From positions 92,359,501-92,423,500 of the forward strand of contig CM077595.1 of the NCBI GenBank assembly GCA_039654915.1: a DNA stretch of 64,000 bases. Direction: 5' to 3'. Numbering within the stretch: position 1 is the first letter of the stretch; every line of letters begins with the position of its first letter. This DNA comes from Aquilaria yunnanensis (taxonomy: Eukaryota; Streptophyta; Magnoliopsida; Malvales; Thymelaeaceae). The translations under genes and the position numbers were made by a program. Under the pieces are notes generated by a model. The model was not told where the DNA came from, made no database searches, and saw only the letters and a list, made by a program, of their open reading frames with translations. Below, in pieces: positions 1 to 13,800 of the stretch.

Positions 1-3000
1 TCAACCTTGCTTTCTTAATCGACAGGTGATCACTCTTCTCTCAACCCTAGGGGTGCCGGACCATGTATTTGTGAGAAAACAAAGAGAAGCCATAGATCAT
101 CTGGACGCGATGCTAATAGATCCCTTGAGGGCACATGAAGCTCTTGATCTAATGTCTCCTGGTGAAAACACTAAAGTTCTCAAAGCAATGCTTATGTGCG
201 GCTATAAGCCTAGTGTAGAACCATACCTCTCAATGATGTTACAAAGTTTCCGCGCATCAAAGTTGCTGGAGTTGCGGACTAAATCCCGGATATTCATTCG
301 AAATGGAAGGTCTCTGATGGGATGCCTGGATGAAACCAGAACTCTGGAATACGGGGAAGTTTTTGTGCAGTTTTCTGGTTTGGGATATGGACAGTACCAA
401 GGATCTTCCATATTTGGAGGACCTAGATCAGATAAAACATTTTGTGTTCAGAGTAAGGTAGTAGTTGCTAAAAACCCCTGCTTGCACCCTGGTGATGTGC
501 GGGTACTAAGGGCTGTCAATGTTCCTGCTCTGAAACATATGGTGGATTGTGTTGTGTTTCCCCAAAAAGGAAAGAGGTGATTGTTCCTCATTTTATTTCA
601 CAAGTTTCGCAATATTTATATGATCTTTTATGAATTTAATCATCATGTTCTTCCTTTTTGTTTGGACCTAGTTAATGTACTAAATGTTTGTATCCAATGG
701 ATATAGGTAAATTGTGCTAGTACTAAACCATCATTTTCTTTCTTTGGGCCTAGTCAGGCATCTTTGACTAAAATGATGAATTGATTTCTTCAGTGCAAAA
801 TGTTTAAAAGAGTGCAATTTGTATTTTGCCTCTCTTGTCTGTGTTAGAATGGTAGACTATGGTATATTAGGAAGATAGATTAATTTCCTTGTCTTATTAT
901 TTGTCTTTCCTTGTATATCTACTCCTCTCTATTATGTAAAAAGGTATGAGGTGCTTCTATGATACGCAAGTCCTCAATTTCTCTCTCTAATATTGTTTAA
1001 CATGGTACCAGAGCTGAAAGGTTGTCACTGTCCCGTCTATCAAGCCTCAATCCCAGTCATTGTTAATAGTTCTTGCAACAGGCCCGTTTTCAACCGTCTT
1101 ACTGACCTGTACATGAGGGGGTGTGCTACATGGGGAAATCCCACATGGTTAAGTCAAGGGGTTACTTGAGGCTTTAGATTGTAATGAGGCTTCTCCATCC
1201 ATTTAATGAGCTTGGATCTTCTGATATTTATCATGTATGCTCCAGCTTGAGGAGTGTTAGAATGGTACACTCTGGTATATTAGGAAGATAGTTTCCTATT
1301 CTGGTTAGTTATCTTTCCATGTATATCTGCAAACCACTCCTCTATTATATAAAAGGTCTGAGGTTCTTGTATCAATACAGCCCTTTGATTTCTCTCAATA
1401 ATATCTATTAAGCTCTTGTGCTTTTCATCTTTGTTGGTTCTGCTTGTGAGTGTGTTTTGCAATTGGCTCTGTGAGTATGGTATCTGATAAGATATATGGA
1501 AGTTCATGATGAGCACTTCATACACATTGCGCATTAGCTTAGGCCTTTATATATCTTTTTAAGTTTTTTGTGATCTTCCCATCTTTTTTGCTGTTACAAG
1601 CCACTAGTAAATCAGTTTGAAATTCAAATATCACCTAGGTGATCTTTGTCCATTACTGCTTCCTACATTGATTTCAGTTAGAATGAGGGACCTTTTCTCT
1701 GAGGAAGAGAAAAAAAAAGAACTTTGATAGTGTGCCCAGGGTATTTGGGTGGCTTTCAGGCACCTTTTCCATCAGCTGAAGCGTTTGTATACATCATAAG
1801 CATTTTATATGGTCATTGTATCATTGTATCATTTTTACTTTTGCAAGCCTCAAATTAATCTGTTGAAAACTCAAATACCAGTAAGTTGAACCTGTGTACA
1901 GTTACTGCTTCTGGCATTGATTTCGGTCTTAAGATGTATAAAGGAAGGGGAAGATAGAGAGTAAAAGGCAATAATATGCCCAGGGGATTTGGGTGAGTTT
2001 CATTAGGTGAATGTGTACAGCTGCTGCCGGCCTTAAAGAGTACAGACACAGTTTTGGGTGATTGGAAAGAGAAAGGTGACATTGTGCCTAGGGGATTTGG
2101 GTGCAGCTTGCGATAGCACCTTTTCCTGGGCACCGTCAAACCTCGAGGGATAAAATAAGGGTAGCACTAGCTGCCTTGCTTTCACATGACATCTGTACAT
2201 TTCTTGATTTCTGAATTTGGAGGTGCCATGTACTTGTAAAATCTGTATTATTAAAGTGCTTTTTACTGTCATATTCTCAAGTGTGCACTTTGAAGTTATT
2301 TCACAATACATTGTATTTGTTTGCCTAATTGTTTAGCTAGAACTTGTTTTTGTGTTGGAGTTGCTAATGCTTACTGAGAATTGAATTTCCGTTCTAGACC
2401 TCATCCAAATGAATGTTCAGGAAGTGATTTGGATGGTGATATCTACTTTGTCTGTTGGGATCCAGAACTGATTCCATCACGTCAAATTCTTCCCATGGAT
2501 TATACCCCAGCACCAAACACCGTTTTGGATCATGATGTTACAATTGAGGTATTATAATTTATTTCAGAAGTCAGAACTGACCAAGTTTTAAGCTTCATTT
2601 CATTTGTGCCTGTTGACAGGATAACATCTTTCTTCAGTTACAACCAGCAACTAGATATCTTCTCGTTATCTTTTCAGGACTACAAACTATTATTTTTTCC
2701 CCATTTTGGTTGGGTGGGTGGGGGGAGGGTGGATTTTCTGCACAGCGGCTGTCACCAAAGGTGCCCAGGAGACCCAAAATTTGTTTGAAAGTGATTTCCT
2801 TGATCCTGCTTCCCATTTTCAAACTAGTTCCGATAGAATATAGTGGCAGGATGTTCATGGAATAGTCATTTATCATATGTGAACAATAAACGGTTGAAAA
2901 CAACACTTCTTTTGGGTGGGTGGGTAGGGATTCTTTAATGTTAGATCCTTCAGATGTTGCGAACTGAGAGATTGCCTCTCAGCAGAAGATAGGTTATCTG

Positions 3001-4058
3001 TCTTGAGTTGAGTTGATCAAATGGCATAGCATCTTCCATATACATTTTCAGATTCCAGGGCATTTGCTAATCCAATGTTTGAAATTCTTATCAATAATTG
3101 ATTACCTTAACACTTATATTGCTCGTACCAAATAAAGCAATGAGTTGTTCTCGGATTTCTCCTGGAAATTGCTTTCTCATGCTTTCTTCTTGTTAAACAA
3201 TAAAGAATGATAAGACTCATTTTACTGGTTCAGGAAGTGGAGGAGTATTTCACAAATTACATACTGAACGACAGTCTAGGAATTATTGCAAATGCTCATA
3301 CTGTCTTTGCGGATCGGGAGCCCACCAAAGCAATGAGTCCTAATTGCATTGAACTGGCAAGATTGTTTTCGATTGCAGTAGACTTTCCAAAAACTGGTGT
3401 ACCAGCTGAAATACCACAGCACCTGTATGTTAAAGAGTACCCAGATTTCATGGAGAAGCTGGACAAGACTACGTATGTATCACAAAATGTGATTGGAAAG
3501 CTTTTCAGAGAGTTGAAAGACAAAGAACCTGGTACATTCCAATCCTTCACACTGGAAGTAGCAAGGAGGTCATATGACCCCGAGATGGAAGTTGATGGAT
3601 ACGAGGAGTATCTGGAGGATGCTTATTATCACAAGAGCAACTTCGACTACAAACTGGGGAACCTAATGGACTATTATGGGATCAGAACCGAGGCCGAGTT
3701 ATTGAGTGGAAACATCATGAAGATGTCAAAATCATTCACGAAGCAGAGGGACGCAGAAGCAATTGCAATGGCAGTTAGGTCCCTGAGAAAAGAAGCTCGC
3801 TCATGGTTCAATGAGAAGGGGAATGGATTGGATCGTGAAGCGGACGACATGTATGCGAAAGCCTCCGCTTGGTATCATGTCACTTATCATCCTGATTACT
3901 GGGGTTGCTACAACGAGGGAATGAAGAGGGATCATTACCTGAGCTTTGCATGGTGTGTTTACGACAAGCTTATTGAAATCAAGAAAAATAATGCGAGAAT
4001 GGCTCAGAGTATGTCATCCCTGGAAGCCAGTCTTGCTCGTCAGTTACAGTTGTTATAA
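1..4058 (+). CDS. RDR1: RNA-dependent RNA polymerase 1 (RDR1), C-terminal part
   Basis: Three exons, 1-576, 2398-2548 and 3234-4058 (stop TAA), give an open C-terminal 516 aa; the gene enters from the left edge already inside an exon (frame 2). The family makes double-stranded RNA from single-stranded templates for siRNA amplification and antiviral defence. The eukaryotic RdRP catalytic motif DLDGD lies at 2426-2440 in the context CSGSDLDGDIYFVCWD; the S before it fits RDR1 rather than RDR2/6 as I remember the families. Other RDR hallmarks are GCLDETRTLEYG, KNPCLHPGDVR and VDFPKTGVPAEIP, and the C-terminal HVTYHPDYWGCYNEG. Both introns have GT-AG ends: 577-2397, joining at a split AG|A arginine codon, and 2549-3233. 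No frameshift or stop interrupts the visible part. The RDR1 subclass is assigned from remembered similarity. Confidence 0.93.
842..1411 (+). mobile_element. TRIM-like miniature LTR retrotransposon in RDR1 intron
   Basis: Two similar direct repeats of about 160 bp begin TGTTAGAATGGTA (842-1002 and 1255 to about 1411). The first ends TTTAACA and is followed at once by TGGTACCAGAGC (1003-1014), one base from the usual initiator-methionine primer-binding site. A purine-rich GCTTGAGGAG precedes the second repeat. The internal part is only about 250 bp and has no coding capacity. This is the structure of a terminal-repeat retrotransposon in miniature. The right end has decayed, and I could not fix a target duplication. 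Confidence 0.72.
1560..2125. repeat. Diverged intronic repeats in RDR1 intron
   Basis: A block containing an ACTGCTTC-CATTGATTTC stretch followed by TGCCCAGGG-ATTTGGGTG occurs near 1600-1770 and again near 1845-2010. A third partial copy (GTGCCTAGGGGATTTGGGTG) lies at 2083-2102. They look like old, imperfect tandem copies of one segment of roughly 250 bp. No coding potential was seen. Confidence 0.5.
2549..3233 (+). other. RDR1 last intron, no further feature
   Basis: A GT-AG intron of 685 bp. It holds a G-rich stretch near 2708-2730 but no gene or recognisable repeat. Confidence 0.7.
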
Positions 4059-4292
4059 GTTTCTATGCATCCTATCCCCTTCTTGGTCTGAATCACTGGG
4101 GTTGCTACAACGAGGGAATGAAGAGGGATCATTACGTGTGCTTTGCATGGTGTGTTTATGACAAGCTTATTGAAATCAAGAAAAATAATGCGAGAATGGC
4201 TGAGAGTATGTCATCCCTGGAAGCCAGGCTTGCTTGTCAGTTATAGTTGTTGTAAGTTTCTATGCATCCCATCCCCTCGGTCTGAATCATTT
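3899..4292 (+). repeat. 197-bp tandem duplication of the RDR1 terminal coding end
   Basis: The last 160 bp of RDR1 coding sequence plus about 37 bp of 3' flank (3899-4095) is repeated directly at 4096 to about 4292 with an offset of 197 bp and only a few substitutions. The first copy keeps the stop codon (TAA 4056-4058), so the second copy lies in the 3' UTR. In copy 2 the stop is reached a little earlier (CAGTTATAG for CAGTTACAG). The duplication leaves the protein intact but doubles a segment that small RNAs or unequal pairing could act on. Confidence 0.9.
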
Positions 4293-4883
4293 AAACATGT
4301 GTGTTTTCTCCTTGTTACTCTAATATATATGTTCTTGAGTGCCCTAGTTCTTTTAGTTTTTCATTTGGCATGCCCTAGTAAAAGACTGGGAATTGAAATG
4401 CACCCAGCTTCTTGCAATTGCCCTCTGTTGATGAATATGGTAATTAGTTTTCGTTTGTTTTAATGATGATGTCGGATTAAATCTATACGCATCATAGTTC
4501 ACAGGAGATGCCTCGTACTGTCCAAGCAAAGTCATGTAGGGGAAGCAGCCAAAAGCTTTTCATCTGGTAACATAGGGATCTGCTGCATCAAATTCTTTCC
4601 AGGAAAAATCAATTATCAGCCATGTCAACTGAGTCAAACCCGAAGAGTTGGGTTGTGGTGGGCTACAGTCGAGAACGTCTGATAATAGACCGGGACATGG
4701 TTCATTAAACTTGAAACTGGAAACATTGTGCAACATTCTCTAACTTTCAGAAAATTCAGCTGAAGTATAAAAGAGGAAGCAAAGACCGTAGACTAACTAT
4801 AAGCCCAAAAATGAACACTCTAGAACAGATAATGAAGTACCAGCGAATTAACATCACAAGGCTGAGGAGTAAAAGTGTACAGG
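4293..4883. other. Convergent intergenic spacer between RDR1 and CAS1
   Basis: About 590 bp between two genes that point at each other. It should hold both 3' UTRs. I see no ORF of note, no repeat and no clear poly(A) signal pair. Confidence 0.6.
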
Positions 4884-7800
4884 TTACGAAGCCTTCAAAA
4901 CCCGTGTGCGGTACTCTCCCAGTGCCCAAATGGGGAAAATATTTCGGTATGCAGCATATGTGATCATGCAATTCTTGTTAAAGACGCCCATAATTTCCTG
5001 CAACCGGATACGTAATTTGTTTTCATCATAAAGAACATGAGACACAAATGCATTGGTCAAGCACACAATGTATAATCTATAATGTGTCCAGTCATCTAAA
5101 TTTAGCACTCACATCAAACAAGATTGTTGTTATTTGTGAACCACCGTAGACAAAGGGGGCATTAAATTTACCTCCTGTGGGTAGTCGCCATTCTCCATTT
5201 GCAAGTTTATTAGATATCTAGCAGCACGATGCAATGGTGTTGGATCTCGTTCAGCCTGCTCCAGTAGTTCAAAAGCATGAGCCAACCATGAGAAACATTG
5301 AAGTGTCCAATACTGTAAGCATTGCAAAAATGCATCCAAGAATACATGCAGCACAAAAGGTGATAACATAATTTGAAAGTATACTTGATCCTTGACAAAA
5401 GAAATCTACAGAAGAGACTCAAATTTCCCAGTTTTGTAGTCATATTTTCTACCTGTCCAGCGTCAATCAGAGCCAACATTGCCCACCCTGTGTTCACAGC
5501 ATGAGATCGTTTCCCATCAAGATCCGAGTAGACCTGCACAAAAATTTTAACATTTATAGCTCATCGGTACTACTAGAGAAATTTTAGATAATGCTCAAGA
5601 AAGATTACTGAATACTATTAAAAATTGTCAGAATAGTTATAAACATGATGATGAAGGCATGCTAGAAAACAATAGTAATGTCAAACAACATTCACCAGTT
5701 AACTGATACTCCATTAGAATAAAATCCGTCAGTTGCTTGGGTTAAATAGTTCAACCTTTTCTTCTTTGATGATTAGTCAACTAAGCCCCTAGTTACAAAT
5801 TTCTATATGAACTTGGCTCTTGCTTTAGCCATGAGAACGCTAGTCCATATGGAAGCCTCTGGCCAAAGGTTCCGCTTAAGGTTCCATTGAGAGGCAAAAC
5901 GGCCTCACCCATTTGTTGAGAATTTCTCCCTCTTCCCTCCCAAGATTTCCTGGCACCTTTTAATTCTGAGTTTTTCACAAAGAAAAATGAATGGGATTAT
6001 GTATCTTGTATTCTTCAAGAAATGCCAGATACTACAAATTTCCACAAGTCACCCTCAAGGACATAAGAAAGGCACTTGAAAATGCAAAGGACCCTATGTC
6101 AATACAACAGAGCACTGGGCATTCCACATTTAACAATTAGTTGACTTATACGAATCATGCTGTCAGATCTACAAAGGGTATGTGTATTAATGCCTAGCAA
6201 AGTTTTAAGCAGAAGAGATGTATACTTACCAATCTGACAAAATGAAGTGAGAAGAAGAAGAAATTGAAGAATAGAAAGGGTTTTTTCTTTGTTTAGGCAA
6301 CAGTAAGTATTTGCATGAGTAATTTTAGGCTACTACATAAGTGGTTCAAACACAATGCATGCATTATTATTAAGAGCCACCATCCACTTCTTATCTTTTA
6401 TTCAACATTGTTCTTGTCAACATGTTAGAATATCATAGATTCTTCAAGAATCCAAGGACCAATAGAATTACCTGTAACAACTTTTGGAGGTTCAAAAAAG
6501 TCCATGGTATAGAACAAATGAAATATAAACAACCAATTCACACGAGTTGTAATTTTCAAAGTCAAAGGTTAAAGATAAGAAACCACATTGAAACCTAATA
6601 TATCCCATATTTCTGTTTAATTGGAAAACAAAAAAAAAAGGTAAAATGTCAACTAACCTTATCTTGACATGAAAGATAACTCTCTCCCCAGCCACCTGAA
6701 GCAAGCTGTTTGGACAGCAAAAAGTTGCAAGCTTTACGAATGGTTGAAGAGTTATTGAAGTTCCTCCCCGCAGCTACCAAACCTTTCACCCCAAACCAAA
6801 TTCCATAGGTGAAACAAACTCCCCATGAGCCATACCTGTAAGGGCAATCACGTTTACTTTAATATCTGGGTCCAAATAAACAAGAGAACATGAGAGTTCA
6901 GAAGCATCATTAAGCATGACACACAGAATAAGACTATACATATAGGACCAAAAAGATTAGAAGACGTAGAGTTGAAGTTTGTATCTCAGGAAAGCAAAGA
7001 GAAGAAGGGGTGGAAAGAAATCGTGAAGTGAAAATGTAAAAACAGTGGAGCTGTTCCTTGAGGGAATAGGTAGGAGCAAACCATGAACCATCTGAAGCCT
7101 GTATGCTCTCAATAAACTTGGCTGCCTTCTTTATACATTGATCTATTTCTCCCTGTCGATGCCCAGGATATAACTTTCTAAAGGATGATAAAGCTTGAAT
7201 GGCAGCAGATGTGCACTCAACATAACTGAAAAGGCCAAAAAAACTTAAATACAGGATATACTTGAACCCAGGAGAAAAAAAAATCAAACATCATGGGATG
7301 GAAGAAAAATAAGTACAGAGATCTTACGGATAATCAATAACTATGTCACCAAAAGTTTCTGCAGGATTGATCAACTGATAAGAGAACAAAACAGAAAAGC
7401 GAATGACTATACAGTGGAGGAGGATGCAGTAATACCAAAATAGTCATGCACACTTTATTTTATGGCTTGCATATATTAAAATGACAATAACTTTCCAATA
7501 AAAGATTCCAGTTAAGATATGTAACCCTAGGATTACATATAGCTTCTTTATAAGTAGCAGGTGGGCTCATTTGCAGAGGTTTCAATCATGTACCTATTTG
7601 GCAAAATAGACTCTAGGTTCTTCTAGCTTATTCCTGCTGGCCAAAATTCTTCTCTTACATAGGAAAAGCCCCACAGTGCCTTCTCAAAGTTCTCTGATTG
7701 GTCAGATTACTGATAGCTACTGTATTCAAACAAAGTATTCTATCCATTAAAAGAAATACAGATGTATGACGCAATCTACAGCCTACACTCATTAGATTCC

Positions 7801-10800
7801 ACAAGTAGTAGAAACATTTCTGGCTCAGTTCTGCCTACCGAAAATTCTTGCAAGAAAAAACATGCCTACCCAAACAATTCTAAGAACTAAATACAATGGA
7901 AGGGTAATTCAAATTCCAAAGAGACCACGAAATTCAATAGGGCAAAATGTAATGCAATAATGGTACAAGCAAAAACAAGAGAACCATGAATTTTTATGAA
8001 ATACTAGAAGATAAGGAACTGACTATGAAGTATAAGTATTAGCTTAACACAAACTTAAATAAAAACCTTGTAGTCAAGTAGTAATCCAATAAAACTTTAC
8101 AGACTTATTATGGATGACAACTGACATGAAAAATACCTAGGACAGTCTAGGGACTAGGAGGTTGAGAGAACTTAGAAAAGCAAACCAAGAAACTTATGAC
8201 ATGGAGTTGAGCCAATATGTCCTTCCCCAGGTTACATCAATGACAATTACTATAGAAGGCATATGAAAGAGGCCTTTAATTCTTAGCTGAACGCTTGATA
8301 TAGCATGAGTAAATGAATACAAGGATCAATTTCTCAAACGTTCCCTACATGTAAGATCTAATGAAGAACTGCAGCAAGAAAAAAAAAACATGATGCAAAA
8401 ATAATAGGTAGGCAACCTCTAGCCAACTGTATGATCTCGTCAGCTCATATGTTGCAAAACCACCATCTTCATTCTGCATTGTAAATGAATATGACCATAT
8501 AAGGCTCCAAAAAAAGGGGAAAAAAAATCAACCAAACTGAACCATTCATATCTCAAATAATGTGAAGTGTTAAATAACCATATCCACACCATACTGTCTA
8601 AATAAACATCAAAGTTAAAACCTGAATAACTTTCACATTAAAAAAGAATAAGAAAAAAAACAGAAGGAACTTGTAGTTGTAAACCATATAACTTCAACTT
8701 ATATTCTTATAAAATCATAAAACTCAATGGTAACCTGTTAAATTCATCCAAAGCATAAAGGAATACTCAAAGACAAAACATCTAGGATCAGAGTTACCTG
8801 TAGTGAGAGAATAACATTTATGGAGTCATATAGTCTCTTCTCTTCTAGTGGTTCACCAACAACCTCTGAGGGAAGTTTTGAGAGAAGCAAGGCAGCCTTA
8901 AGAAATGAAAGGATAACCAGAGAAAAACAGAGAGAAAATGCAAGTGTGAGATGAAGAAACAAAAACACTAGTAAGAAGGTACAAGGAATCAATTAAGGGA
9001 GTTGACTTTGCATCTGATAATTTTTTTACCTTCAATCCCTCTGCTGTGCAGTCTGAGATAGGCCACCCATGGTCAGCAGTTGAGAAGGGCCACGCCCCTT
9101 TAGAAATGTGGCGAAACCAATAATTGAGATCACCAGGGCAGTCTTCTAGAACCTTCAAGATGGCCAGAAAAAAATATCAAGGAACAATTTTAGAAAGTAA
9201 CAGATTTCAAATGTTCTGATGCATCTCTAATAAATAATCCTCGGTTGAACTAAGCATGAAAGAACCTGTGAGTTTTTGAGATATGCATGTGCTTTCTGCA
9301 AAGTTGGGCCGAAATCATTCACAAGATCAGCTGAACAAATCGCTTGTATGGTGAATGAAGTATCCCATAGTTGACTACCATTATAACCCTGCAGTATGTC
9401 ATTTCTCTTAAATTGTCATATAGATCTAAATACAATGGCAAAGTGAATCCAGGTATCCAGTTACAGTTACAGTTGATACATTGCAGTGACGGTATAGGCC
9501 TTATAACTTCATCACCCTGCCATATTTAAGCAGAATGCTCAAATTCTTCATCTATTTTTTTTTTTTTGGTTACACAGAAGCATCTTACAAGTGTTCATAG
9601 GGAGGTATTTATGATAGTAAATGTTAGGGGGTGACTTGCATGTTTCTCAAAACCAGGAGGGGCTTCAAGCCACATTTGGCAAGTGAGGAGGGATTCCGAA
9701 TTGTCCCTTTGCCAACTGAACTCTGTTGGTGGGACAGAATGCTCACATTCTACTAAGAACCATTTTCTGTGAGAGTCATTCTAAGACACTTTGTGTTAAG
9801 CCAAAAATTCGATTATGCAGAAAAAGAAGGAAAACAGTACCTGCATTTTCATGCCATCTTCAGCAATCCACAGATAATCATAAATTCTTGGAAGATGTAA
9901 CTTGAAAGCCTCTGAGTTTGGGTCTTCCACCCAACAGCATAGCATATTTAACACCTATCGTTGGCACATCGAAACAGCAAGGATTTGAAATAGTTCTTTT
10001 GTTTTAACATCAGCAAAGGCAGTTTACACTCAGGACACTCAGTTGGAATAATTCATGGAGTAATAAAAAGATAATCAACTCATTATCTGAAAGACTGACA
10101 CAAGTTTTCCTCTTCATATTCATTTCTCTTTCCCTTTTTTCTTTCTGTCTTTTTTTTTTTTTTTTGGGGGGGGGGGGGGGGGAGGGGGGTGCGGGTGGTA
10201 GTTTTAGAACTACCACAACATACACAACATAGCTTCATTGTCTGCACCTTGTTAACAGGGCCGATGCAGATATAGCGAGTATTTTCATCCTCATAGTGTA
10301 TGTGCTCCATCACAAGATTAGTGGCTCTGTCTCTCAATTTTTTTCCAGGCCAATGCGTTAGGACAGGTTCAAGAACTTTATGGAGGGTAGCCCACAGTAT
10401 GTCCTGCACAAGTGGGTGAGGGTAATAGAGGTCCTCCTGCAAAAGGAAAGATATGATGCCCCTGTTAAGAATAAACCATGAGGCAGCAGATAGCATCCAA
10501 GGCAGCTATATTGTCTCTTGCTATGATTCCATCAATCCTCAGTTTCTTTATAAAGGATTTTAGTGGCGTCCAAAGAACTTTGCAGAAAGATGTAGCACTT
10601 GTATCTAGCATCAATTTTGCATATAAAAGAAAATCTAGCAATTTTCACTGGGTTTGGTAACTCTTGTTACCGCTTTACATGTTTTGCCATTATATCTTGC
10701 AGAAAGTTTAGTGAACTATTGAACTCTATGGTTCAACTGACAGCTTTAGGAAGGCAACAGCTAAAGTATGAGTGCCCAAGATGACAAGATTACAGCTGAA

Positions 10801-13800
10801 ACCAAAATTAAAAAAGAAAAACAAAAATACCAAATAAAAAGATGGAAGTGTATCAAATGATAAGACGGTGATAGACAAGAGATCTGTTATACCATGGAAG
10901 CAGAACATGTAAAACTAATGCATCAGTTGACAAACCTTTGCGCAATGGTTGCGTGCATGATTCCAATCTATTTCATGATACGGCACAGTAAAAAGCTCCT
11001 TTCTCATAGATAAAACTGTAGGTGTTATTGGTCCAACAAACCTCTTTCCATATAGATATGACATAGGCAAATAAACCATCCGACAGTGACACCACATCCT
11101 CCCTGCAGTAAGTAGATGCATTTTTCCTAAGCTCATATGTACTTAAAACTGAGTTTTTTATAATAACATTATAAATTTCTTTTGGTCTGACAATAGCCAT
11201 TCTACATCATATTAACAATGTAAGTCAAGAAAAGATGGGAGGGGAATTGAGCCAGAGGTGAAAACACATGCTAAACATTAAATGTATAGAATCAGAAAGA
11301 AGTCTAGAATCACTTGAGACTTTCCAACTCTTGGCTTAACCTCATGAAGTTCGTCCACATCTATAAAAGAAATAAGACACCACTAACAAGTCACAATATC
11401 CTCTGATCTTTGCCATCATCCAAAGACACTTCTACAATTTGAGTATTTTTCTGCCTTACTTTTTTTCCCCCGTCTCTCTCTCTCTTCCCCTTGATTTTTA
11501 AAGTGCATGGAACTCAGAGAATCTACTCCAAGCAACACCTGGAAGTGTGGAAAGGTTGGATTTGTAGCTCAAGCCTTGATTTAGCCAACCTAAATAAGAA
11601 GCTTGCTTTGGACTCTAATCTGTACTACTACCACTAATATGCTCAAGCAGTGAGCAGGAACGAAATCTCCTTAGTTAACAGCAAGGTTCACATTAAAAGA
11701 CTTTCAGAATTTGGATATATTCCCCTTGTAGTTTCCCTGTAACGATAGATCAAGTACAATGGTTTTGCCTCTTTCTCTGAATATTCTCTTCTAGAACAAC
11801 TTATAGTGCAGAAAACATGTTTTGTCCCAGAGAAAGAGCATAGTTGTTGCATAGTTGAATTTCTCCTAATATACATTCCTCTTCATAAAACCTAGAGAGC
11901 ATCTCTCAGAAATTATAAGTAAGCTACTTTCTCATCATTAGAGACAGAACCTAATTCAAACATATTTTTTACAAGCCAATTTTGTATGAAGTTTCACCAA
12001 GGAAGTACCATCCATGAACAAAACCTACAATAGATACTACTGAAACACTGTGAACACCTCCTTTGAACTCCCTTAAATTGTTCAGTCTCTCTGCCTCATC
12101 TCTATATGTAGAGTTGACCTAATAAGCTCAGTACTTAATTGACTTAATGATAACACTAACTAGTTACCACTGCCTTCTGTTTCTGGTTTGGCTCAAGACT
12201 GAAACTGTATATTGCTACTCTTTGTAGCTCATTCTTAGCAAAAGATCTTTGCACGTTTCAAAGAAAAAGAAACAATAAATTAAATGAACCAAAATAAAAA
12301 AACCAACAATAGACAAAATGATTTCAATATGAATGACAATTAAAATAAATTGGAGAAGGGAGTTAATCTAACAGCAGGACAGAATTGCATGAATTATATC
12401 CACATCTGGATACTTGAAATCAGGAATATCCATATAGACTTTTATTCTTTTGAGCATCAAGTAACAAACACTCTGATAAGCATGTCTTATCACAGTTTTG
12501 CAACCCAAATCACTTGGATTAACACTCAAATGCATATTTGTGAACATGTTTTGGCTACTCTGTAGGATACATATGGATAAAAGGATATGATGGCTTAGAA
12601 CCAAAATTTTTCTCATATTCGTTTTTTATTCTGATTGTTTTCTGACTTTGCTCATGAGCATACTCCAATCAAGTATCCCGAACAATGACTGAAACAACAG
12701 TATTAAAGAAAACAAACTTGCACACGTGTACACACAACACACAAGAAAAAGCTTAAGACCTGGATGAAATGGGAGCATATAAGGAAGAAGCCAAATCTCA
12801 GGGGGCAGAGGATTGTTGCCAGACCAATCAAAGACTCCAAGCACCTGTTTCCAAACAAAATAAATACAGAGCAATTGCTCATGAACATGATAAAAGACGA
12901 GTTATCTCATCAATAAATCAGTAAGAAAAAGACCAAAGTAACAGACCGAAAGCCACATTTTCCCCCAAGATGTTATAGCAGTAGCACCACCATGACTTAA
13001 AATCCAGTCTCTACCTCTCTCAATTGCTCCATCTCCATCATTAGCCCCTTCACCAAGCAACCTTAGAGTGACATAACTCAAAACAGAACCAAACATTGTG
13101 CTTGGTCCTTCTATATGCAAACCCCATCCACCATCTCTGTTCTGCAATAACTTTAAGTACTCAGGAACATATTAAAAAAGACATTAAGAAAGTACAGCTT
13201 TGCAAATAAAATATAATCCATAAAGAAGACCTCAAGGTAGACAAGGCAATGACATTAGGCAATTGCTTACACAAAGAAGATTAAAAGGAAATAGCTTGCC
13301 TGGTGATTATAGAGATAACGGCGCATCTCCCTTTTGTGCTCTTCTGACAAGATTGCATTTAGTGCCCCAGTGACAGATAGGGTAATTACCTGACAGAGAT
13401 AGAGCCATGCAGGAACAACTATAACCAAGACATGAAAATAACTAAGAAGAAATTGTTTTACAAGCTGTACCATAGAACAACAACACCAACAACAACAATA
13501 AAAGACTGAAGAAATTATATCCAGGTTATGCTGGAAGACACGACTTTATTTACTTGTTTCTAGAATAAAAATGAGAAGGAAATTAAGACATTTTGACAGC
13601 CACACAACCTAGGGGAAGCAGACATGTCAAGCTAATACCAAGCTTTTCTAGGTCAACATCAGAACATAGCCTAAATAGCTTATTGCACAGGTGTTCCAAT
13701 TAACTCTGATTCAAAAATTTAACTCGAATTATCTAATCAAGAAAAGATTAAGTTTAGCACCATTCAAATTGAAGGAGCTCATGACAGCAAGCAGAATAAA

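Noticed and set aside
4143..4463. A 106-codon frame after RDR1
   Set aside because: It is an out-of-frame reading of the duplicated RDR1 3' end, not a separate gene.
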